Positions 1-8,206 of a DNA stretch of 64,000 bases are shown piece after piece (positions within the stretch are counted from its first letter, which is position 1; each line of letters starts with the position of its first letter). The DNA is from an uncultured Sutterella sp. (lineage in GTDB: Bacteria > Pseudomonadota > Gammaproteobacteria > Burkholderiales > Burkholderiaceae_F), in the NCBI GenBank assembly GCA_949287305.1, contig CASEFX010000007.1, positions 108,548-172,547 on the forward strand. The letters are read 5' to 3'. The notes beneath the pieces are model-generated. The model was not told where the DNA came from. It made no database searches and saw only the letters and a list, made by a program, of their open reading frames with translations. Position numbers and translations under genes: made by a program.

Positions 1-465
1 CCCGTCAAGGACATCGTCGGCCCGAACCCCGAGCTCGTCTATGCCTACCGCACGCAGAAGATGCTCCGCGTGGCCCTCACGGTCGCCTGCGGCGCTCTCA
101 ACCGCAAGGAATCGCGCGGCGCTCACTATCGCGAAGACTACTCGCGTCGTGACGACGTCAACTGGCTCAATCGTACGATTGCCACTTGGAAGGAAGGCGA
201 CACGCTTCCGACGCTCTCCTACCAGAACCTCGACATCAGCAAGATGGAACTTCCGCCGGGCTTCCGCGGCTACGGTGTGAAGAACTACATCGAAAATCCG
301 GAATCGGTCAAGCGTCAGGCGGAAGTCGACGCCATCCGCGCCAAGATGGAAGCCGAAGGCGCCGACCGCTTTGCGATTCAGAACGCCCTCATGCCGTACG
401 AGCACCTGCTGCCCAAGCGTCTCCAGGGTAAGAACGAACGCATTGATGAACCCCTGAACGATTAA
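1..465 (+). CDS. frdA: Fumarate reductase flavoprotein subunit, C-terminal part
   Basis: This is the last 154 codons of a gene that begins before the window. The reading frame is open from base 1 to the TAA at 465. The segment carries the [10 protein letters not shown] block typical of FrdA/SdhA C-terminal domains, followed by DDVNWLNRT and a tail ([23 protein letters not shown]) that resembles the Wolinella-type menaquinol:fumarate reductase rather than E. coli FrdA, from memory of those families. FrdA holds covalent FAD and reduces fumarate to succinate on the cytoplasmic side of the membrane. frdB follows after 18 bases, so the two are co-transcribed. The cytochrome b subunit gene should lie upstream, outside the window. 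Confidence 0.93.
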   Translation, partial: PVKDIVGPNPELVYAYRTQKMLRVALTVACGALNRKESRGAHYREDYSRRDDVNWLNRTIATWKEGDTLPTLSYQNLDISKMELPPGFRGYGVKNYIENPESVKRQAEVDAIRAKMEAEGADRFAIQNALMPYEHLLPKRLQGKNERIDEPLND

Positions 466-483
466 TTTGGAGTGGATGATTAA

Positions 484-1293
484 ATGAGCCAAGTGGAAAA
501 CAAGAAGCAGCACCGTCTGCTCAAGATCAGCATTCTGCGCTACAACCCGCAGGATCCTGAAAGCGTTCCGCACATGCAGACGTACGAGCTCGAAGAATCC
601 GACTCGATGACGCTTTTCATCGCTCTGAATGAACTGCGTGAACATCAGGATCCGACGCTTCAGTTCGACTTCGTCTGCCGTGCCGGCATCTGCGGTTCCT
701 GCGCGATGATGATCAACGGCAAGCCGGGTCTGGCCTGCCGTACCCTCACGCGCGACCTTCCGACGGAATTCACGCTCGCTCCGCTGCCCGCCTTTGAACT
801 CATCGGCGACCTTTCGGTCAACACCGGCAAGTGGATGCGCAACATGTCCGAACGCATGGAAACGTGGGTTCACATGAAGGAAGAGGAAATCGACCTTCGC
901 AAGAAGGAAGTTCCGATGGATCCGCAGCTCGCCGAAGACATTTACGTTCTCGACCGCTGCGTCGAATGCGGTTGCTGCATCGCCGGTTGCGGTACGGTTC
1001 GTCTGCGTCCGGACTTCGTGGGCGGCGTCGGCATCAACAAGATCGCCCGCTTCCGCCTTGACCCGCGCGACGACCGCAACGACGCCGACTACTACGATGT
1101 TATCGGTGACGAATCGGGCGTCTTCGGATGCATGTCCCTTCTCGCCTGCCACGACTTCTGCCCGAAGGATCTGCCCCTCAAGACGCAGATCGCCTTCATC
1201 CGTCGCAAGATGGCTGAACAGGGTATGAAGGGCTACGATAAGGTTCTTCCGTCCCAAAAAAAGGCTATTCCCATCAAGCCGATTAAGCAGTAA
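484..1293 (+). CDS. frdB: Fumarate reductase iron-sulfur subunit
   Basis: A 269-residue protein carrying the three Fe-S centres that pass electrons from the quinol-oxidising membrane subunit to FrdA. A plant-type [2Fe-2S] motif (CRAGICGSC with a later C in GLAC) lies near residues 60-85. Clusters CVECGCCIAGC and CMSLLACHDFCPK lie in the C-terminal half. The pattern and the surrounding sequence (DPRDDRNDADYYDVIGD) match Wolinella/epsilonproteobacterial FrdB closely. It is somewhat longer than that homologue, with an extra lysine-rich C-terminal tail. The start ATG at 484 follows GGAGTGGATGATTAA. It forms an operon with frdA, and aspA and a dicarboxylate carrier follow. Confidence 0.95.
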   Translation: MSQVENKKQHRLLKISILRYNPQDPESVPHMQTYELEESDSMTLFIALNELREHQDPTLQFDFVCRAGICGSCAMMINGKPGLACRTLTRDLPTEFTLAPLPAFELIGDLSVNTGKWMRNMSERMETWVHMKEEEIDLRKKEVPMDPQLAEDIYVLDRCVECGCCIAGCGTVRLRPDFVGGVGINKIARFRLDPRDDRNDADYYDVIGDESGVFGCMSLLACHDFCPKDLPLKTQIAFIRRKMAEQGMKGYDKVLPSQKKAIPIKPIKQ

Positions 1294-1307
1294 TATTTAG
1301 GACGCAT

Positions 1308-1458
1308 GGCGTATGGTCCTTCGAAAGGAGTATCATACGCCGCGTTCACACATGGTCCGCTTCTTCTGCGACCAACCCCCGGAAACGGGATACGGAAGAA
1401 GCGGAGTTCACCCCGGACAGAGGGACGAACAGAACCATTCGGTCCCGCCGCTCTGTCC
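1308..1458 (+). promoter_or_regulatory. Three tandem hairpins between frdB and aspA
   Basis: Three perfect inverted repeats lie in the 189-base gap. Stem 1 is 8 bp (1308-1315 with 1334-1341), stem 2 is 11 bp (1356-1366 with 1395-1405) and stem 3 is 8 bp (1415-1422 with 1451-1458). None is followed by a clear T-run, so they look like mRNA stabilisers, processing sites or a structured aspA leader rather than classical terminators. The aspA ribosome-binding site (GAGGAG) is downstream of all three. Confidence 0.6.
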
Positions 1459-1482
1459 AAGATCCTATGAGGAGCTATAAAA

Positions 1483-2880
1483 ATGTCTCGTATTGAAAGC
1501 GACTTCCTTGGCGAACTCGAGATTCCTGATGATGTCTACTATGGCGTGCAGACGATGCGCGGCAAGCAGAACTTCCACATCACGGAAATGCCCATGTCGC
1601 AGGAACCGTTCTTCGCTCAGGCCTACGGCTATGTGAAGAAGGCCGCCGCGATGGCCAACAAGGAACTCGGCTGCATCCCGGCCGACGTCGCTGACGCTCT
1701 GATTTGGGCTAGCGAACAGCTCATCGCTGGCAAGTACAACGACCAGTTCGTGACCGACTGGCTCCAGGGTGGTGCCGGTACGTCGACCAACATGAACTGC
1801 AACGAAGTGATCTGCAACCTCGCTTGCGAACACCTCGGCCTTGCCAAGGGCGACAAGAAGGTCTCCCCGAACGACCACGCCAACTTCGGCCAGTCCACGA
1901 ACGACACGTACCCGACCGCTCTCCACCTCTCGCTGATCCTTCGTTCGAACGTCCTCCTGAAGGCCGTTGAAGATCTGCGCGACGCCTTCTTCCGCAAGGC
2001 TGAAGAAACCAAGGGCGTGCTCAAGATGGGCCGTACGCACCTCCAGGACGCCGTTCCGATGTCCTTCGGCCAGGAATTCCACGGCTGGGGCGCCACGATT
2101 GCCGACGAAATCGCCGTCATCAAGGAAGCTCAGGAACACCTGAAGATCGTTAACCTCGGCGCCACCGCCATCGGCACGACCGTTACGGCTCACCCGGAAT
2201 ACCCGGCTCTCGCCGTCAAGCACCTCGCCGAAATCACCGGCATCGACTTCAAGAACAGCGATGACCTCATCGCCGCCACGAGCGACTGCGGTGCCTACGT
2301 TGCTCTCTCGAGCGCCGTCAAGAGCCTCGCCGTCAAGCTGACGAAGGTCTGCAACGACCTGCGTCTCCTTGCTTCCGGTCCGCGTACGGGTCTCTCCGAA
2401 CTCATCCTCCCGCAGCTCCAGCCGGGCTCCTCGATCATGCCGGGTAAGGTCAACCCCGTGATCCCCGAAGTGACGAACCAGGCCTGCTTCCTCGCCATCG
2501 GTCTCGACACGACGGTCATGCTCGCCGCCTCCGCCGGCCAGCTCGAACTGAACGTGATGGAACCGGTCATCACCTTCGCTCTCTACATGCAGATGAAGGT
2601 CCTGACGAACGCCTGCAACCACCTGCGTGAAAAGTGCATCGACGGCATCGTCGTCAATGCCGAACACTGCAAGGACCTCGTTATGGGCTCGCTCGGCATC
2701 GTGACGCTCCTGAAGCCGCACTTCGGCTACAAGCCCTGCGCCAACATCGCCCGCGAAGGCTTCCTCACCGGCAAGTCCCTCCATCAGCTCGTCGTTGAAG
2801 AAAAGGGCATGCTCACGCAGGAACAGTGGGATCATACGTTCACGTATGAAAACCTCATCAACCCGAAGTTCGAAAAGTAA
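1483..2880 (+). CDS. aspA: Aspartate ammonia-lyase (aspartase)
   Basis: A 465-residue protein of the fumarase/aspartase superfamily. It converts L-aspartate to fumarate and ammonia in the cytoplasm. The superfamily signature GSSIMPGKVNP is present near residue 320, with the substrate-binding GRTHLQDAVP and the STNDTYPT block earlier, as in AspA. Length matches the family (about 470). The start ATG is preceded by GAGGAGCTATAAAA. Its position between frdB and a C4-dicarboxylate carrier indicates that it feeds fumarate to fumarate reductase during anaerobic growth on aspartate. Confidence 0.96.
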   Translation: MSRIESDFLGELEIPDDVYYGVQTMRGKQNFHITEMPMSQEPFFAQAYGYVKKAAAMANKELGCIPADVADALIWASEQLIAGKYNDQFVTDWLQGGAGTSTNMNCNEVICNLACEHLGLAKGDKKVSPNDHANFGQSTNDTYPTALHLSLILRSNVLLKAVEDLRDAFFRKAEETKGVLKMGRTHLQDAVPMSFGQEFHGWGATIADEIAVIKEAQEHLKIVNLGATAIGTTVTAHPEYPALAVKHLAEITGIDFKNSDDLIAATSDCGAYVALSSAVKSLAVKLTKVCNDLRLLASGPRTGLSELILPQLQPGSSIMPGKVNPVIPEVTNQACFLAIGLDTTVMLAASAGQLELNVMEPVITFALYMQMKVLTNACNHLREKCIDGIVVNAEHCKDLVMGSLGIVTLLKPHFGYKPCANIAREGFLTGKSLHQLVVEEKGMLTQEQWDHTFTYENLINPKFEK

Positions 2881-2897
2881 TTTTCTGACTTCGTCGT

Positions 2898-2969
2898 CCG
2901 AACCCCGGCAACGGGGTTTCGGATGAGCCCAAAAACAAAACCGTCCTGCTCGAGCGCGGGACGGTTTTG
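2898..2969 (+). terminator. Double hairpin after aspA
   Basis: Two stems follow aspA closely. The first pairs 2898-2907 with 2912-2922 (one bulged base). The second is a perfect 11-bp stem (2936-2946 with 2959-2969) whose arms start with CAAAACC and end with GGTTTTG, giving a short U-run inside the 3' arm. A third, weaker repeat (GAAAGCC/GGCTTTC, about 3000-3030) lies before the transporter gene. They probably attenuate transcription between aspA and the carrier gene. Confidence 0.6.
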
Positions 2970-3134
2970 TCGGACCCAACGGGTTTCGGTCAACCGTCAT
3001 GAAAGCCCCCACGCTAGAAGGGCGGCTTTCCTGACGGGCGACAAGACCCGTAACCACCCTCGGCGGAGGGCCGGATCATCGTTACTAAGGATGGCCGGTA
3101 TCTTCGTCGGATAACTCAATGCCTGGAGGCATCC

Positions 3135-4472
3135 ATGGATATCATGCTTATTCTTCAGATTATCGTGCTGCTCGGCGCGATTTTCTTGGGCGTCCGCCTT
3201 GGCGGCATCGGCATCGGCTACGCCGGTGGCGCCGGTGTGCTCATTCTCGGCCTTTGCCTTGGTATGAAGCCGGGTAACATCCCCTGGGACGTTATCCTGA
3301 TCATCGCCTCGGTGATCTCGGCCATTTCGGCGATGCAGCTCGCCGGCGGTCTTGATTACCTCGTTCAGATTGCCGAACGCATCCTTCGTTCCAATCCGAA
3401 GTACATCAACTACCTCGCCCCGGTCGTGACCTATGTCCTCACGATCTTCGCCGGTACGGGCCACACGGCCTTCTCGATGATTCCGGTTATCGTCGAAGTC
3501 GCTAAGGAACAGAACATTCGTCCTTGCGTTCCGCTGTCGATCGCCGTGGTCGCTTCGCAGATCGCCATTACGGCTTCGCCGGTTTCCGCCGCCGTGATCT
3601 ACATGGCCGGCGTGCTCGAAGACTTCGGCTGGTCCTACCCGGCTCTGCTCGGCATTTGGCTGTCCACGACGTTCATCGCCTGCATGCTGACCGCCTTCGT
3701 CATGACGCTCATCTCCAAGATGGACCTCAGCAAGGACCCGGTCTATCAGGAACGCCTCGCCAAGGGCCTCATCAAGGCTTCCGTCGGCGCTGCGCACACT
3801 GAACTCAAGCCGTTTGCCAAGCGCTCCGTTCTCATCTTCCTCGTCGGCGTTATCTTCGTGGTGCTTTATGCCTCCGCCATTTCGCCGGCTGTTGGCCTGA
3901 TTGAAAACGTCGTCGTCGGCCGTGACGCTGCCATTATGAGCCTCATGCTCATCGTCGGTATGCTCATCACGATGACCTGCGACATCGAAATCGGCAAGAT
4001 CGCTGACTCGTCCGTCTTCAAGAGCGGTATGGTCGCCATCGTCTGCGTGCTCGGTGTGGCCTGGTTGGGCGACACGTTCGTGTCCGGTCACTCGAACGAA
4101 ATTAAGGAACTCGCCGCTGGTACGGTTTCGGAAACCCCGGCTCTGCTCGCCGTCGTGTTCTTCCTCGCTTCGATGCTCCTGTACTCGCAGGCTGCCACCG
4201 CTAAGGCGATTACCCCGGCCATCGTCGCCGCTCTCGGTATCTCCGCCGCCAACCCCGGTGACTCCTACATGCTCGTGGCTTCGTTCGCTGCCGTTTCGGC
4301 TCTGTTCGTCCTCCCGACCTACCCGACCCTCCTCGGCGCCGTCCAGATGGACTACACGGGCACGACCCGCATCGGCAAGTTCGTGTTCAACCACGCTTTC
4401 TTCCTCCCCGGCCTGATCGCCATCGTCTTCGCGGTCGCGCTCGGCTTCCTCGCTTGCAGCCTCGTCGGCTAA
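3135..4472 (+). CDS. dcuB: Anaerobic C4-dicarboxylate antiporter, DcuA/DcuB family
   Basis: A 445-residue, very hydrophobic inner-membrane protein with 10-12 predicted membrane segments. The motif region FAGTGHTAFSMIPVI and the C-terminal block SQAATAKAITPAIVAAL / VLPTYPTLLGAVQ / TGTTRIGKFVFNHAFFLPG align with the Dcu family. These carriers exchange external fumarate, malate or aspartate for internal succinate. Length is closest to DcuB (446 aa), but DcuA cannot be excluded from the sequence. It sits downstream of aspA and closes the aspartate-to-succinate module. A strong terminator follows. Confidence 0.88.
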   Translation: MDIMLILQIIVLLGAIFLGVRLGGIGIGYAGGAGVLILGLCLGMKPGNIPWDVILIIASVISAISAMQLAGGLDYLVQIAERILRSNPKYINYLAPVVTYVLTIFAGTGHTAFSMIPVIVEVAKEQNIRPCVPLSIAVVASQIAITASPVSAAVIYMAGVLEDFGWSYPALLGIWLSTTFIACMLTAFVMTLISKMDLSKDPVYQERLAKGLIKASVGAAHTELKPFAKRSVLIFLVGVIFVVLYASAISPAVGLIENVVVGRDAAIMSLMLIVGMLITMTCDIEIGKIADSSVFKSGMVAIVCVLGVAWLGDTFVSGHSNEIKELAAGTVSETPALLAVVFFLASMLLYSQAATAKAITPAIVAALGISAANPGDSYMLVASFAAVSALFVLPTYPTLLGAVQMDYTGTTRIGKFVFNHAFFLPGLIAIVFAVALGFLACSLVG

Positions 4473-4500
4473 TCGCAATCGAGAATTGATCGAAGAATCA

Positions 4501-4533
4501 AGGGCTCTCGGCTCCGGCCGGGGGCCCTTTTTA
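4501..4533 (+). terminator. Rho-independent terminator of the frd-aspA-dcu operon
   Basis: A 12-bp stem, allowing G-U pairs, begins AGGGCTCTCGGC and closes on GGGGGCCCT, followed directly by TTTTT. It lies 28 bases after the carrier stop codon. Confidence 0.88.
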
Positions 4534-4672
4534 GTAGGTTCGGACGGGAAGGGGGCGGCGCTCCGGACGGGATCGGCTTCGGTCTTTCCCATGGGATTCC
4601 GCGGCAGGTTTCGCCGGGACGAAGGTTGTGCGTCGTCCGCGAAACTTTTTGCCGGTTTGTGAAAGGTCTCCC

Positions 4673-4701
4673 TTGACAAAATCTGTGTTTTGTGCCATAA
4701 T
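4673..4701 (+). promoter_or_regulatory. Sigma-70 promoter of the tRNA cluster
   Basis: A perfect -35 hexamer TTGACA (4673-4678), a 17-base spacer and a -10 CATAAT (4696-4701) sit 14 bases before the first tRNA-Gly. Confidence 0.87.
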
Positions 4702-4715
4702 CTGTCCTCTCTAAC

Positions 4716-4791
4716 GCGGGAGTAGCTCAGTTGGTAGAGCGCAACCTTGCCAAGGTTGAGGTCGCGAGTTCGAGACTCGTCTCCCGCTCCA
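4716..4791 (+). tRNA. tRNA-Gly(GCC), copy 1
   Basis: A 76-base cloverleaf with acceptor arms GCGGGAG/CTCCCGC, a D-arm TAGCTCAGTTGGTAGAGC, an anticodon loop CTTGCCAAG with anticodon GCC, a T-loop GTTCGAGAC and an encoded CCA. It is identical to three further copies at 4874, 5194 and 5292. Confidence 0.97.
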
Positions 4792-4796
4792 GAGAT

Positions 4797-4870
4797 GGCG
4801 CGATAGCAAAGTGGCTATGCACCGGATTGCAAATCCGTTCACGGCGGTTCGATTCCGCCTCGCGCCTCCA
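4797..4870 (+). tRNA. tRNA-Cys(GCA)
   Basis: A 74-base tRNA with acceptor arms GGCGCGA/TCGCGCC, anticodon stem CCGGA/TCCG around ATTGCAAAT with anticodon GCA, T-loop GTTCGATTC and encoded CCA. It lies five bases after the first tRNA-Gly, in the same transcript. Confidence 0.96.
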
Positions 4871-4873
4871 AAC

Positions 4874-4949
4874 GCGGGAGTAGCTCAGTTGGTAGAGCGC
4901 AACCTTGCCAAGGTTGAGGTCGCGAGTTCGAGACTCGTCTCCCGCTCCA
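4874..4949 (+). tRNA. tRNA-Gly(GCC), copy 2
   Basis: Same 76-base sequence as copy 1, including the encoded CCA, three bases after tRNA-Cys. Confidence 0.97.
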
Positions 4950-4962
4950 GAATTTTCGAAGG

Positions 4963-4994
4963 AAGAGGGTAACCGTGAGGAACCCTCTTTTTTT
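4963..4994 (+). terminator. Terminator after the Gly-Cys-Gly tRNA transcript
   Basis: The 8-bp stem AAGAGGGT/ACCCTCTT (4963-4970 with 4982-4989) runs into a T-tract. Confidence 0.85.
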
Positions 4995-5009
4995 GTGGGT
5001 TTGCATGGC

Positions 5010-5098
5010 CCCCGGATGACGGAATTGGTAGACGTAGCGGACTTAAAATCCGCCGCCTTTAATCGGGCGTACGGGTTCGACCCCCGTTCCGGGGACCA
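5010..5098 (+). tRNA. tRNA-Leu(TAA)
   Basis: An 89-base class II tRNA. Acceptor CCCCGGA pairs with TCCGGGG, the D-arm has GGAATTGGTAGAC, the anticodon loop ACTTAAAATC carries TAA, there is a long variable arm, a T-loop GTTCGACC and an encoded CCA. No separate strong promoter is evident; read-through from the upstream unit or a weak promoter would be needed. Confidence 0.94.
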
Positions 5099-5145
5099 TC
5101 AAAGGCCGCTTCGAAGAGGGTTCGTGAAAATTTTTCGTCAACCTC

Positions 5146-5173
5146 TTGACAAATTTTCAGAAATCTGTATAAT
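5146..5173 (+). promoter_or_regulatory. Promoter of the second tRNA-Gly pair
   Basis: Consensus -35 TTGACA (5146-5151) and -10 TATAAT (5168-5173), 16 bases apart, lie 20 bases before tRNA-Gly copy 3. Confidence 0.87.
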
Positions 5174-5193
5174 TCCTCTTCTCAGCGGAATTT

Positions 5194-5269
5194 GCGGGAG
5201 TAGCTCAGTTGGTAGAGCGCAACCTTGCCAAGGTTGAGGTCGCGAGTTCGAGACTCGTCTCCCGCTCCA
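5194..5269 (+). tRNA. tRNA-Gly(GCC), copy 3
   Basis: Identical to the copies at 4716 and 4874 over all 76 bases, with encoded CCA. It is driven by the consensus promoter at 5146-5173. Confidence 0.97.
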
Positions 5270-5291
5270 ATACAATTTGTTTGCCGCGAAT

Positions 5292-5367
5292 GCGGGAGTA
5301 GCTCAGTTGGTAGAGCGCAACCTTGCCAAGGTTGAGGTCGCGAGTTCGAGACTCGTCTCCCGCTCCA
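5292..5367 (+). tRNA. tRNA-Gly(GCC), copy 4
   Basis: Identical to the other three tRNA-Gly copies, 22 bases after copy 3 and followed by a strong terminator. Confidence 0.97.
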
Positions 5368-5383
5368 AGATTCCTAAGAGGAA

Positions 5384-5410
5384 GGGGAGAAGAAGTTCTC
5401 CCCTTTTTTT
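5384..5410 (+). terminator. Terminator of the tRNA-Gly pair
   Basis: Perfect 8-bp stem GGGGAGAA/TTCTCCCC (5384-5391 with 5396-5403) with a four-base loop, followed by seven T. Confidence 0.93.
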
Positions 5411-5616
5411 CTACGGATAGGCGCCTACGAAAGCGTCCGAAAATTCAGACCTCGTTTCTGAAAAATTTCGACGGATTTGCTAAAATTCGTCGCTTTCTCA
5501 AGACCTCCGTGGGGGAGGTGTGAGAACTCTGATTTCCGGAAGTCGTCAACGGTTTTACGAGTGTGCGGTTGCCGACATCATTGCTATTTCACTCGATTTG
5601 TTACGTGGGGTTTGCC

Positions 5617-5799
5617 ATGGCCGTTCAGCAGAACAAAAAATCCACCAGCAAGCGCGGTAATCACCGTGCTCATGACTTTCTGACCAACCCGCCCACCGCG
5701 ATCGAAGCCACGACCGGTGAAGCGCATCGTCGTCATCACATCAGCCCGTCCGGTTTCTACCGCGGCAAGAAGGTGATCACGACGAAGATGGACGAATAA
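5617..5799 (+). CDS. rpmF: 50S ribosomal protein L32
   Basis: A 60-residue basic protein starting [14 protein letters not shown], with the L32-typical [13 protein letters not shown] near its C-terminus. L32 binds the large ribosomal subunit. The frame stays open upstream of 5617, but the conserved N-terminus MAVQQNK fixes the start. In many proteobacteria rpmF is preceded by a YceD/DUF177 gene and followed by plsX. Here the tRNA cluster precedes it and fabH follows after 350 bases, with plsX absent. Confidence 0.96.
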   Translation: MAVQQNKKSTSKRGNHRAHDFLTNPPTAIEATTGEAHRRHHISPSGFYRGKKVITTKMDE

Positions 5800-6000
5800 T
5801 TCGTCTGTCGGTTGGAAGGAAGTTCTCGACAAGAAGCTTCCTCAAACCACGGGGTTTCTCGGCGGCGTCAATACGGAATCCAATGTGATTTGATGCGCGA
5901 CCCCACGGCAGTTTTGCCCGCAGTCTTTCCCGGTGGATTCCGGGACCGACGAGAAAGCACGAACCGGTTTGAGTGTTGAGAACAACCTTGCAAAAAGTCG

Positions 6001-6032
6001 AAAGGGACTCCTAAACGGGGTCCCTTTTCTTT
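6001..6032 (+). terminator. Terminator between rpmF and fabH
   Basis: The stem AAAGGGAC/GTCCCTTT (6001-6008 with 6020-6027) is followed by TCTTTT. It separates rpmF from the fatty-acid genes. Nothing else recognisable lies in the 350-base gap 5800-6149. Confidence 0.82.
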
Positions 6033-6149
6033 TGCCCGCAAGGCATTGGAAAAAGAAATTCTTTGTAATTGCCTTCCTTCCCGTCCCTCTCTCCTCGGGC
6101 GAGTCGTTAGCATGGGACGCATCGAAAAATAAACAGAAGGAAAATCTGC

Positions 6150-7130
6150 ATGTACTCCCGCATCATCGGCACGGGTTCGGCCCTGCCTGAAAAGTCGCTC
6201 AGCAACGATGAATTCGCCCGGCTCCTCGCCAAGGACGGCATCGAAACGAGCGACGAATGGATCCGCACGCGCACGGGCATCGTGACGCGCTACTTCGCCG
6301 ACCCCGAAAAGGGGGAATGCACGACGTCGCTCGCCGTCGAGGCCGCCAAGAACGCCCTCGAGGCCGCGGGGGTTGCGGGCGATTCGATCGACCTCATCAT
6401 CGTGGCGACGACGACGCCCGACATGATTTTCCCCTCGACCGCCGCGCGCGTGCAGGCGGCCCTCGGCGCCCAGGGTTGCGCCGCCTTTGACGTGCAGGCC
6501 GTGTGCGCGGGCTTCATCTACGCTCTGAACGCCGCCGACGCCATGTTGCGCGCCGGTCCCTACCGCCGCGCCGTCGTGATCGGCGCCGAAACGATGTCGC
6601 GCGTCATCGACATGAAGGACCGCTCGACCTGCGTTCTCTTCGGGGACGGGGCGGGGGCCGTGGTGCTCGAATCGAGTTCGGATCCCGGGGTGCTCGCCGC
6701 CCGCATGTATGCGGACGGGCGCTTTGATGAAAAGATCCTCGGGCTCACCGCGCGCGTCGACCGCGGTCAAATCGTGGGCCACCCCTACATCAACATGGAC
6801 GGGCGTCAGGTCTTCAAGCTCGCCGTCGACGGTCTCGTCAATTCGGCGCGCGAAGTGGCCGATCTCGCCTGCGTGCGCACAGAAGACGTGGCGCTTTTCG
6901 TGCCGCATCAGGCGAACCTTCGCATCATGACCATGGTTGCCAAGAAGCTCGGCATCGACGAAGCGAAGATGGTACAGACCGTGCACGAACACGGCAACAC
7001 CTCGGCCGCTTCCGTCCCGCTTGCGCTCGACCGTGCGGTGCGCGAAGGCCGCGTGAAGGCGGGCGAACTCGTCCTTCTGCAGGCCGTCGGCGCGGGCATG
7101 GCCTGGGGCTCGGCGCTTGTTCGCTGGTAA
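6150..7130 (+). CDS. fabH: 3-oxoacyl-ACP synthase III
   Basis: A 326-residue KAS III that condenses acetyl-CoA with malonyl-ACP to start fatty-acid synthesis. The catalytic triad is visible: Cys in DVQAVCAGFIYAL (about residue 113), His in FVPHQANLRIM (about 253) and Asn in HEHGNTSAASVPLA (about 283). Length is slightly above E. coli FabH (317). The ATG at 6150 has AGAAGGAAAA upstream. It is the first gene of the fabH-fabD-fabG-acpP-fabF cluster. Confidence 0.97.
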   Translation: MYSRIIGTGSALPEKSLSNDEFARLLAKDGIETSDEWIRTRTGIVTRYFADPEKGECTTSLAVEAAKNALEAAGVAGDSIDLIIVATTTPDMIFPSTAARVQAALGAQGCAAFDVQAVCAGFIYALNAADAMLRAGPYRRAVVIGAETMSRVIDMKDRSTCVLFGDGAGAVVLESSSDPGVLAARMYADGRFDEKILGLTARVDRGQIVGHPYINMDGRQVFKLAVDGLVNSAREVADLACVRTEDVALFVPHQANLRIMTMVAKKLGIDEAKMVQTVHEHGNTSAASVPLALDRAVREGRVKAGELVLLQAVGAGMAWGSALVRW

Positions 7131-7260
7131 TTCGCGCGGTTTAACGCGAAAATGGTACGACTTTAAGCGAAACGGACGATATCGCCGGTTCCGCTCGTCG
7201 GTGTCACCTTGCTAAACTTCCCGCACTTCAACGTAGGTGCACATTCCCAGGATTTTCAAG

Positions 7261-8193
7261 ATGCGCATTGCTTTCGTATTCCCCGGCCAGGGCAGTCAGT
7301 CCGTCGGGATGCTCGGCGGCTTCGCCGACAATGAAACGGTCCGCGGCGCCCTCGCGCGTGCCGACGAAGCGCTCGGCTTCTCGATCGAGCGCCTCATCGC
7401 TGAAGGCCCGGCCGAAGAACTCAACCTCACGGTCAACACGCAGCCCGCGGTGCTCGCCTCCTCGGTCGCGTTCTACGAAGCTTGGCTCGCCGCGGGCGGC
7501 CAGAAGCCCGAACTTCTCGCCGGTCATTCGCTCGGCGAATACTCGGCTCTCTGCGCCGCGGGCGTCTTCCCGCTCGAAGAGGCCGTGAAGCTCGTGCGCT
7601 TCCGCGCCGAAGCCATGCAGTCGGCCGTTCCCGTGGGCGTGGGCGGCATGGCCGCGATCATCGGTCTCTCGGATGAAGACGTCGAAGCCGCCTGCGTGGC
7701 CGGCCGCGCCGTCGGCACGGTCGAAGCCGTCAACTTCAATTCGCCCGGCCAGGTCGTGATCGCCGGTCACATTGAGGCTGTGCGCGCTACCGTCGAAGAC
7801 GCCAAGGCCCGCGGCGCCCGCCGCGCGATCGAGCTCCCCGTGTCGGCTCCCTTCCATTCGAGCCTGCTCGAGCCCGCCGCCAAGCGCCTCGCCGAACGTC
7901 TCGAAAGCGTTGAGATGGCCGAACCCTCGATTCCCGTCATCGCCAACGTCGACGTGACGGTACACAAGACGCCCGAGGAAATCCGCGCGGCGCTCGCCCG
8001 TCAGGCGTGCTCGGCCGTGCAGTGGGTGAAGACGATCGAAGCCATGAAGGCCGCGGGCATCACCGACATCGTCGAATGCGGTCCGGGCCGCGTTCTCGTC
8101 GGCCTCATCCGCCGCATCGCCCCGGAAATCAAGACGCACAACATTTACGATCAGGCAACGCTCGAGAAGACGCTCGCCGCGCTGTCGAACTGA
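7261..8193 (+). CDS. fabD: Malonyl-CoA:ACP transacylase
   Basis: A 310-residue enzyme that moves malonyl groups from CoA to ACP. It has N-terminal FVFPGQGSQSVGML, the catalytic serine in AGHSLGEYSAL (about residue 90) and a histidine in SAPFHSSLLEP (about 199). I chose ATG 7261 (MRIAFVFPGQ) because it matches the family N-terminus and has AGGA eight bases upstream. An in-frame GTG at 7237 would add eight residues without a good ribosome-binding site. It lies 13 bases before fabG. Confidence 0.96.
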   Translation: MRIAFVFPGQGSQSVGMLGGFADNETVRGALARADEALGFSIERLIAEGPAEELNLTVNTQPAVLASSVAFYEAWLAAGGQKPELLAGHSLGEYSALCAAGVFPLEEAVKLVRFRAEAMQSAVPVGVGGMAAIIGLSDEDVEAACVAGRAVGTVEAVNFNSPGQVVIAGHIEAVRATVEDAKARGARRAIELPVSAPFHSSLLEPAAKRLAERLESVEMAEPSIPVIANVDVTVHKTPEEIRAALARQACSAVQWVKTIEAMKAAGITDIVECGPGRVLVGLIRRIAPEIKTHNIYDQATLEKTLAALSN

Positions 8194-8206
8194 AAGGAGT
8201 TCCAAG

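Noticed and set aside
4716..5367. Regularly repeated 76-base unit, considered as a CRISPR or other repeat array
   Set aside because: The repeats are complete tRNA-Gly genes with cloverleaf and CCA; spacing is irregular and other tRNAs lie between.
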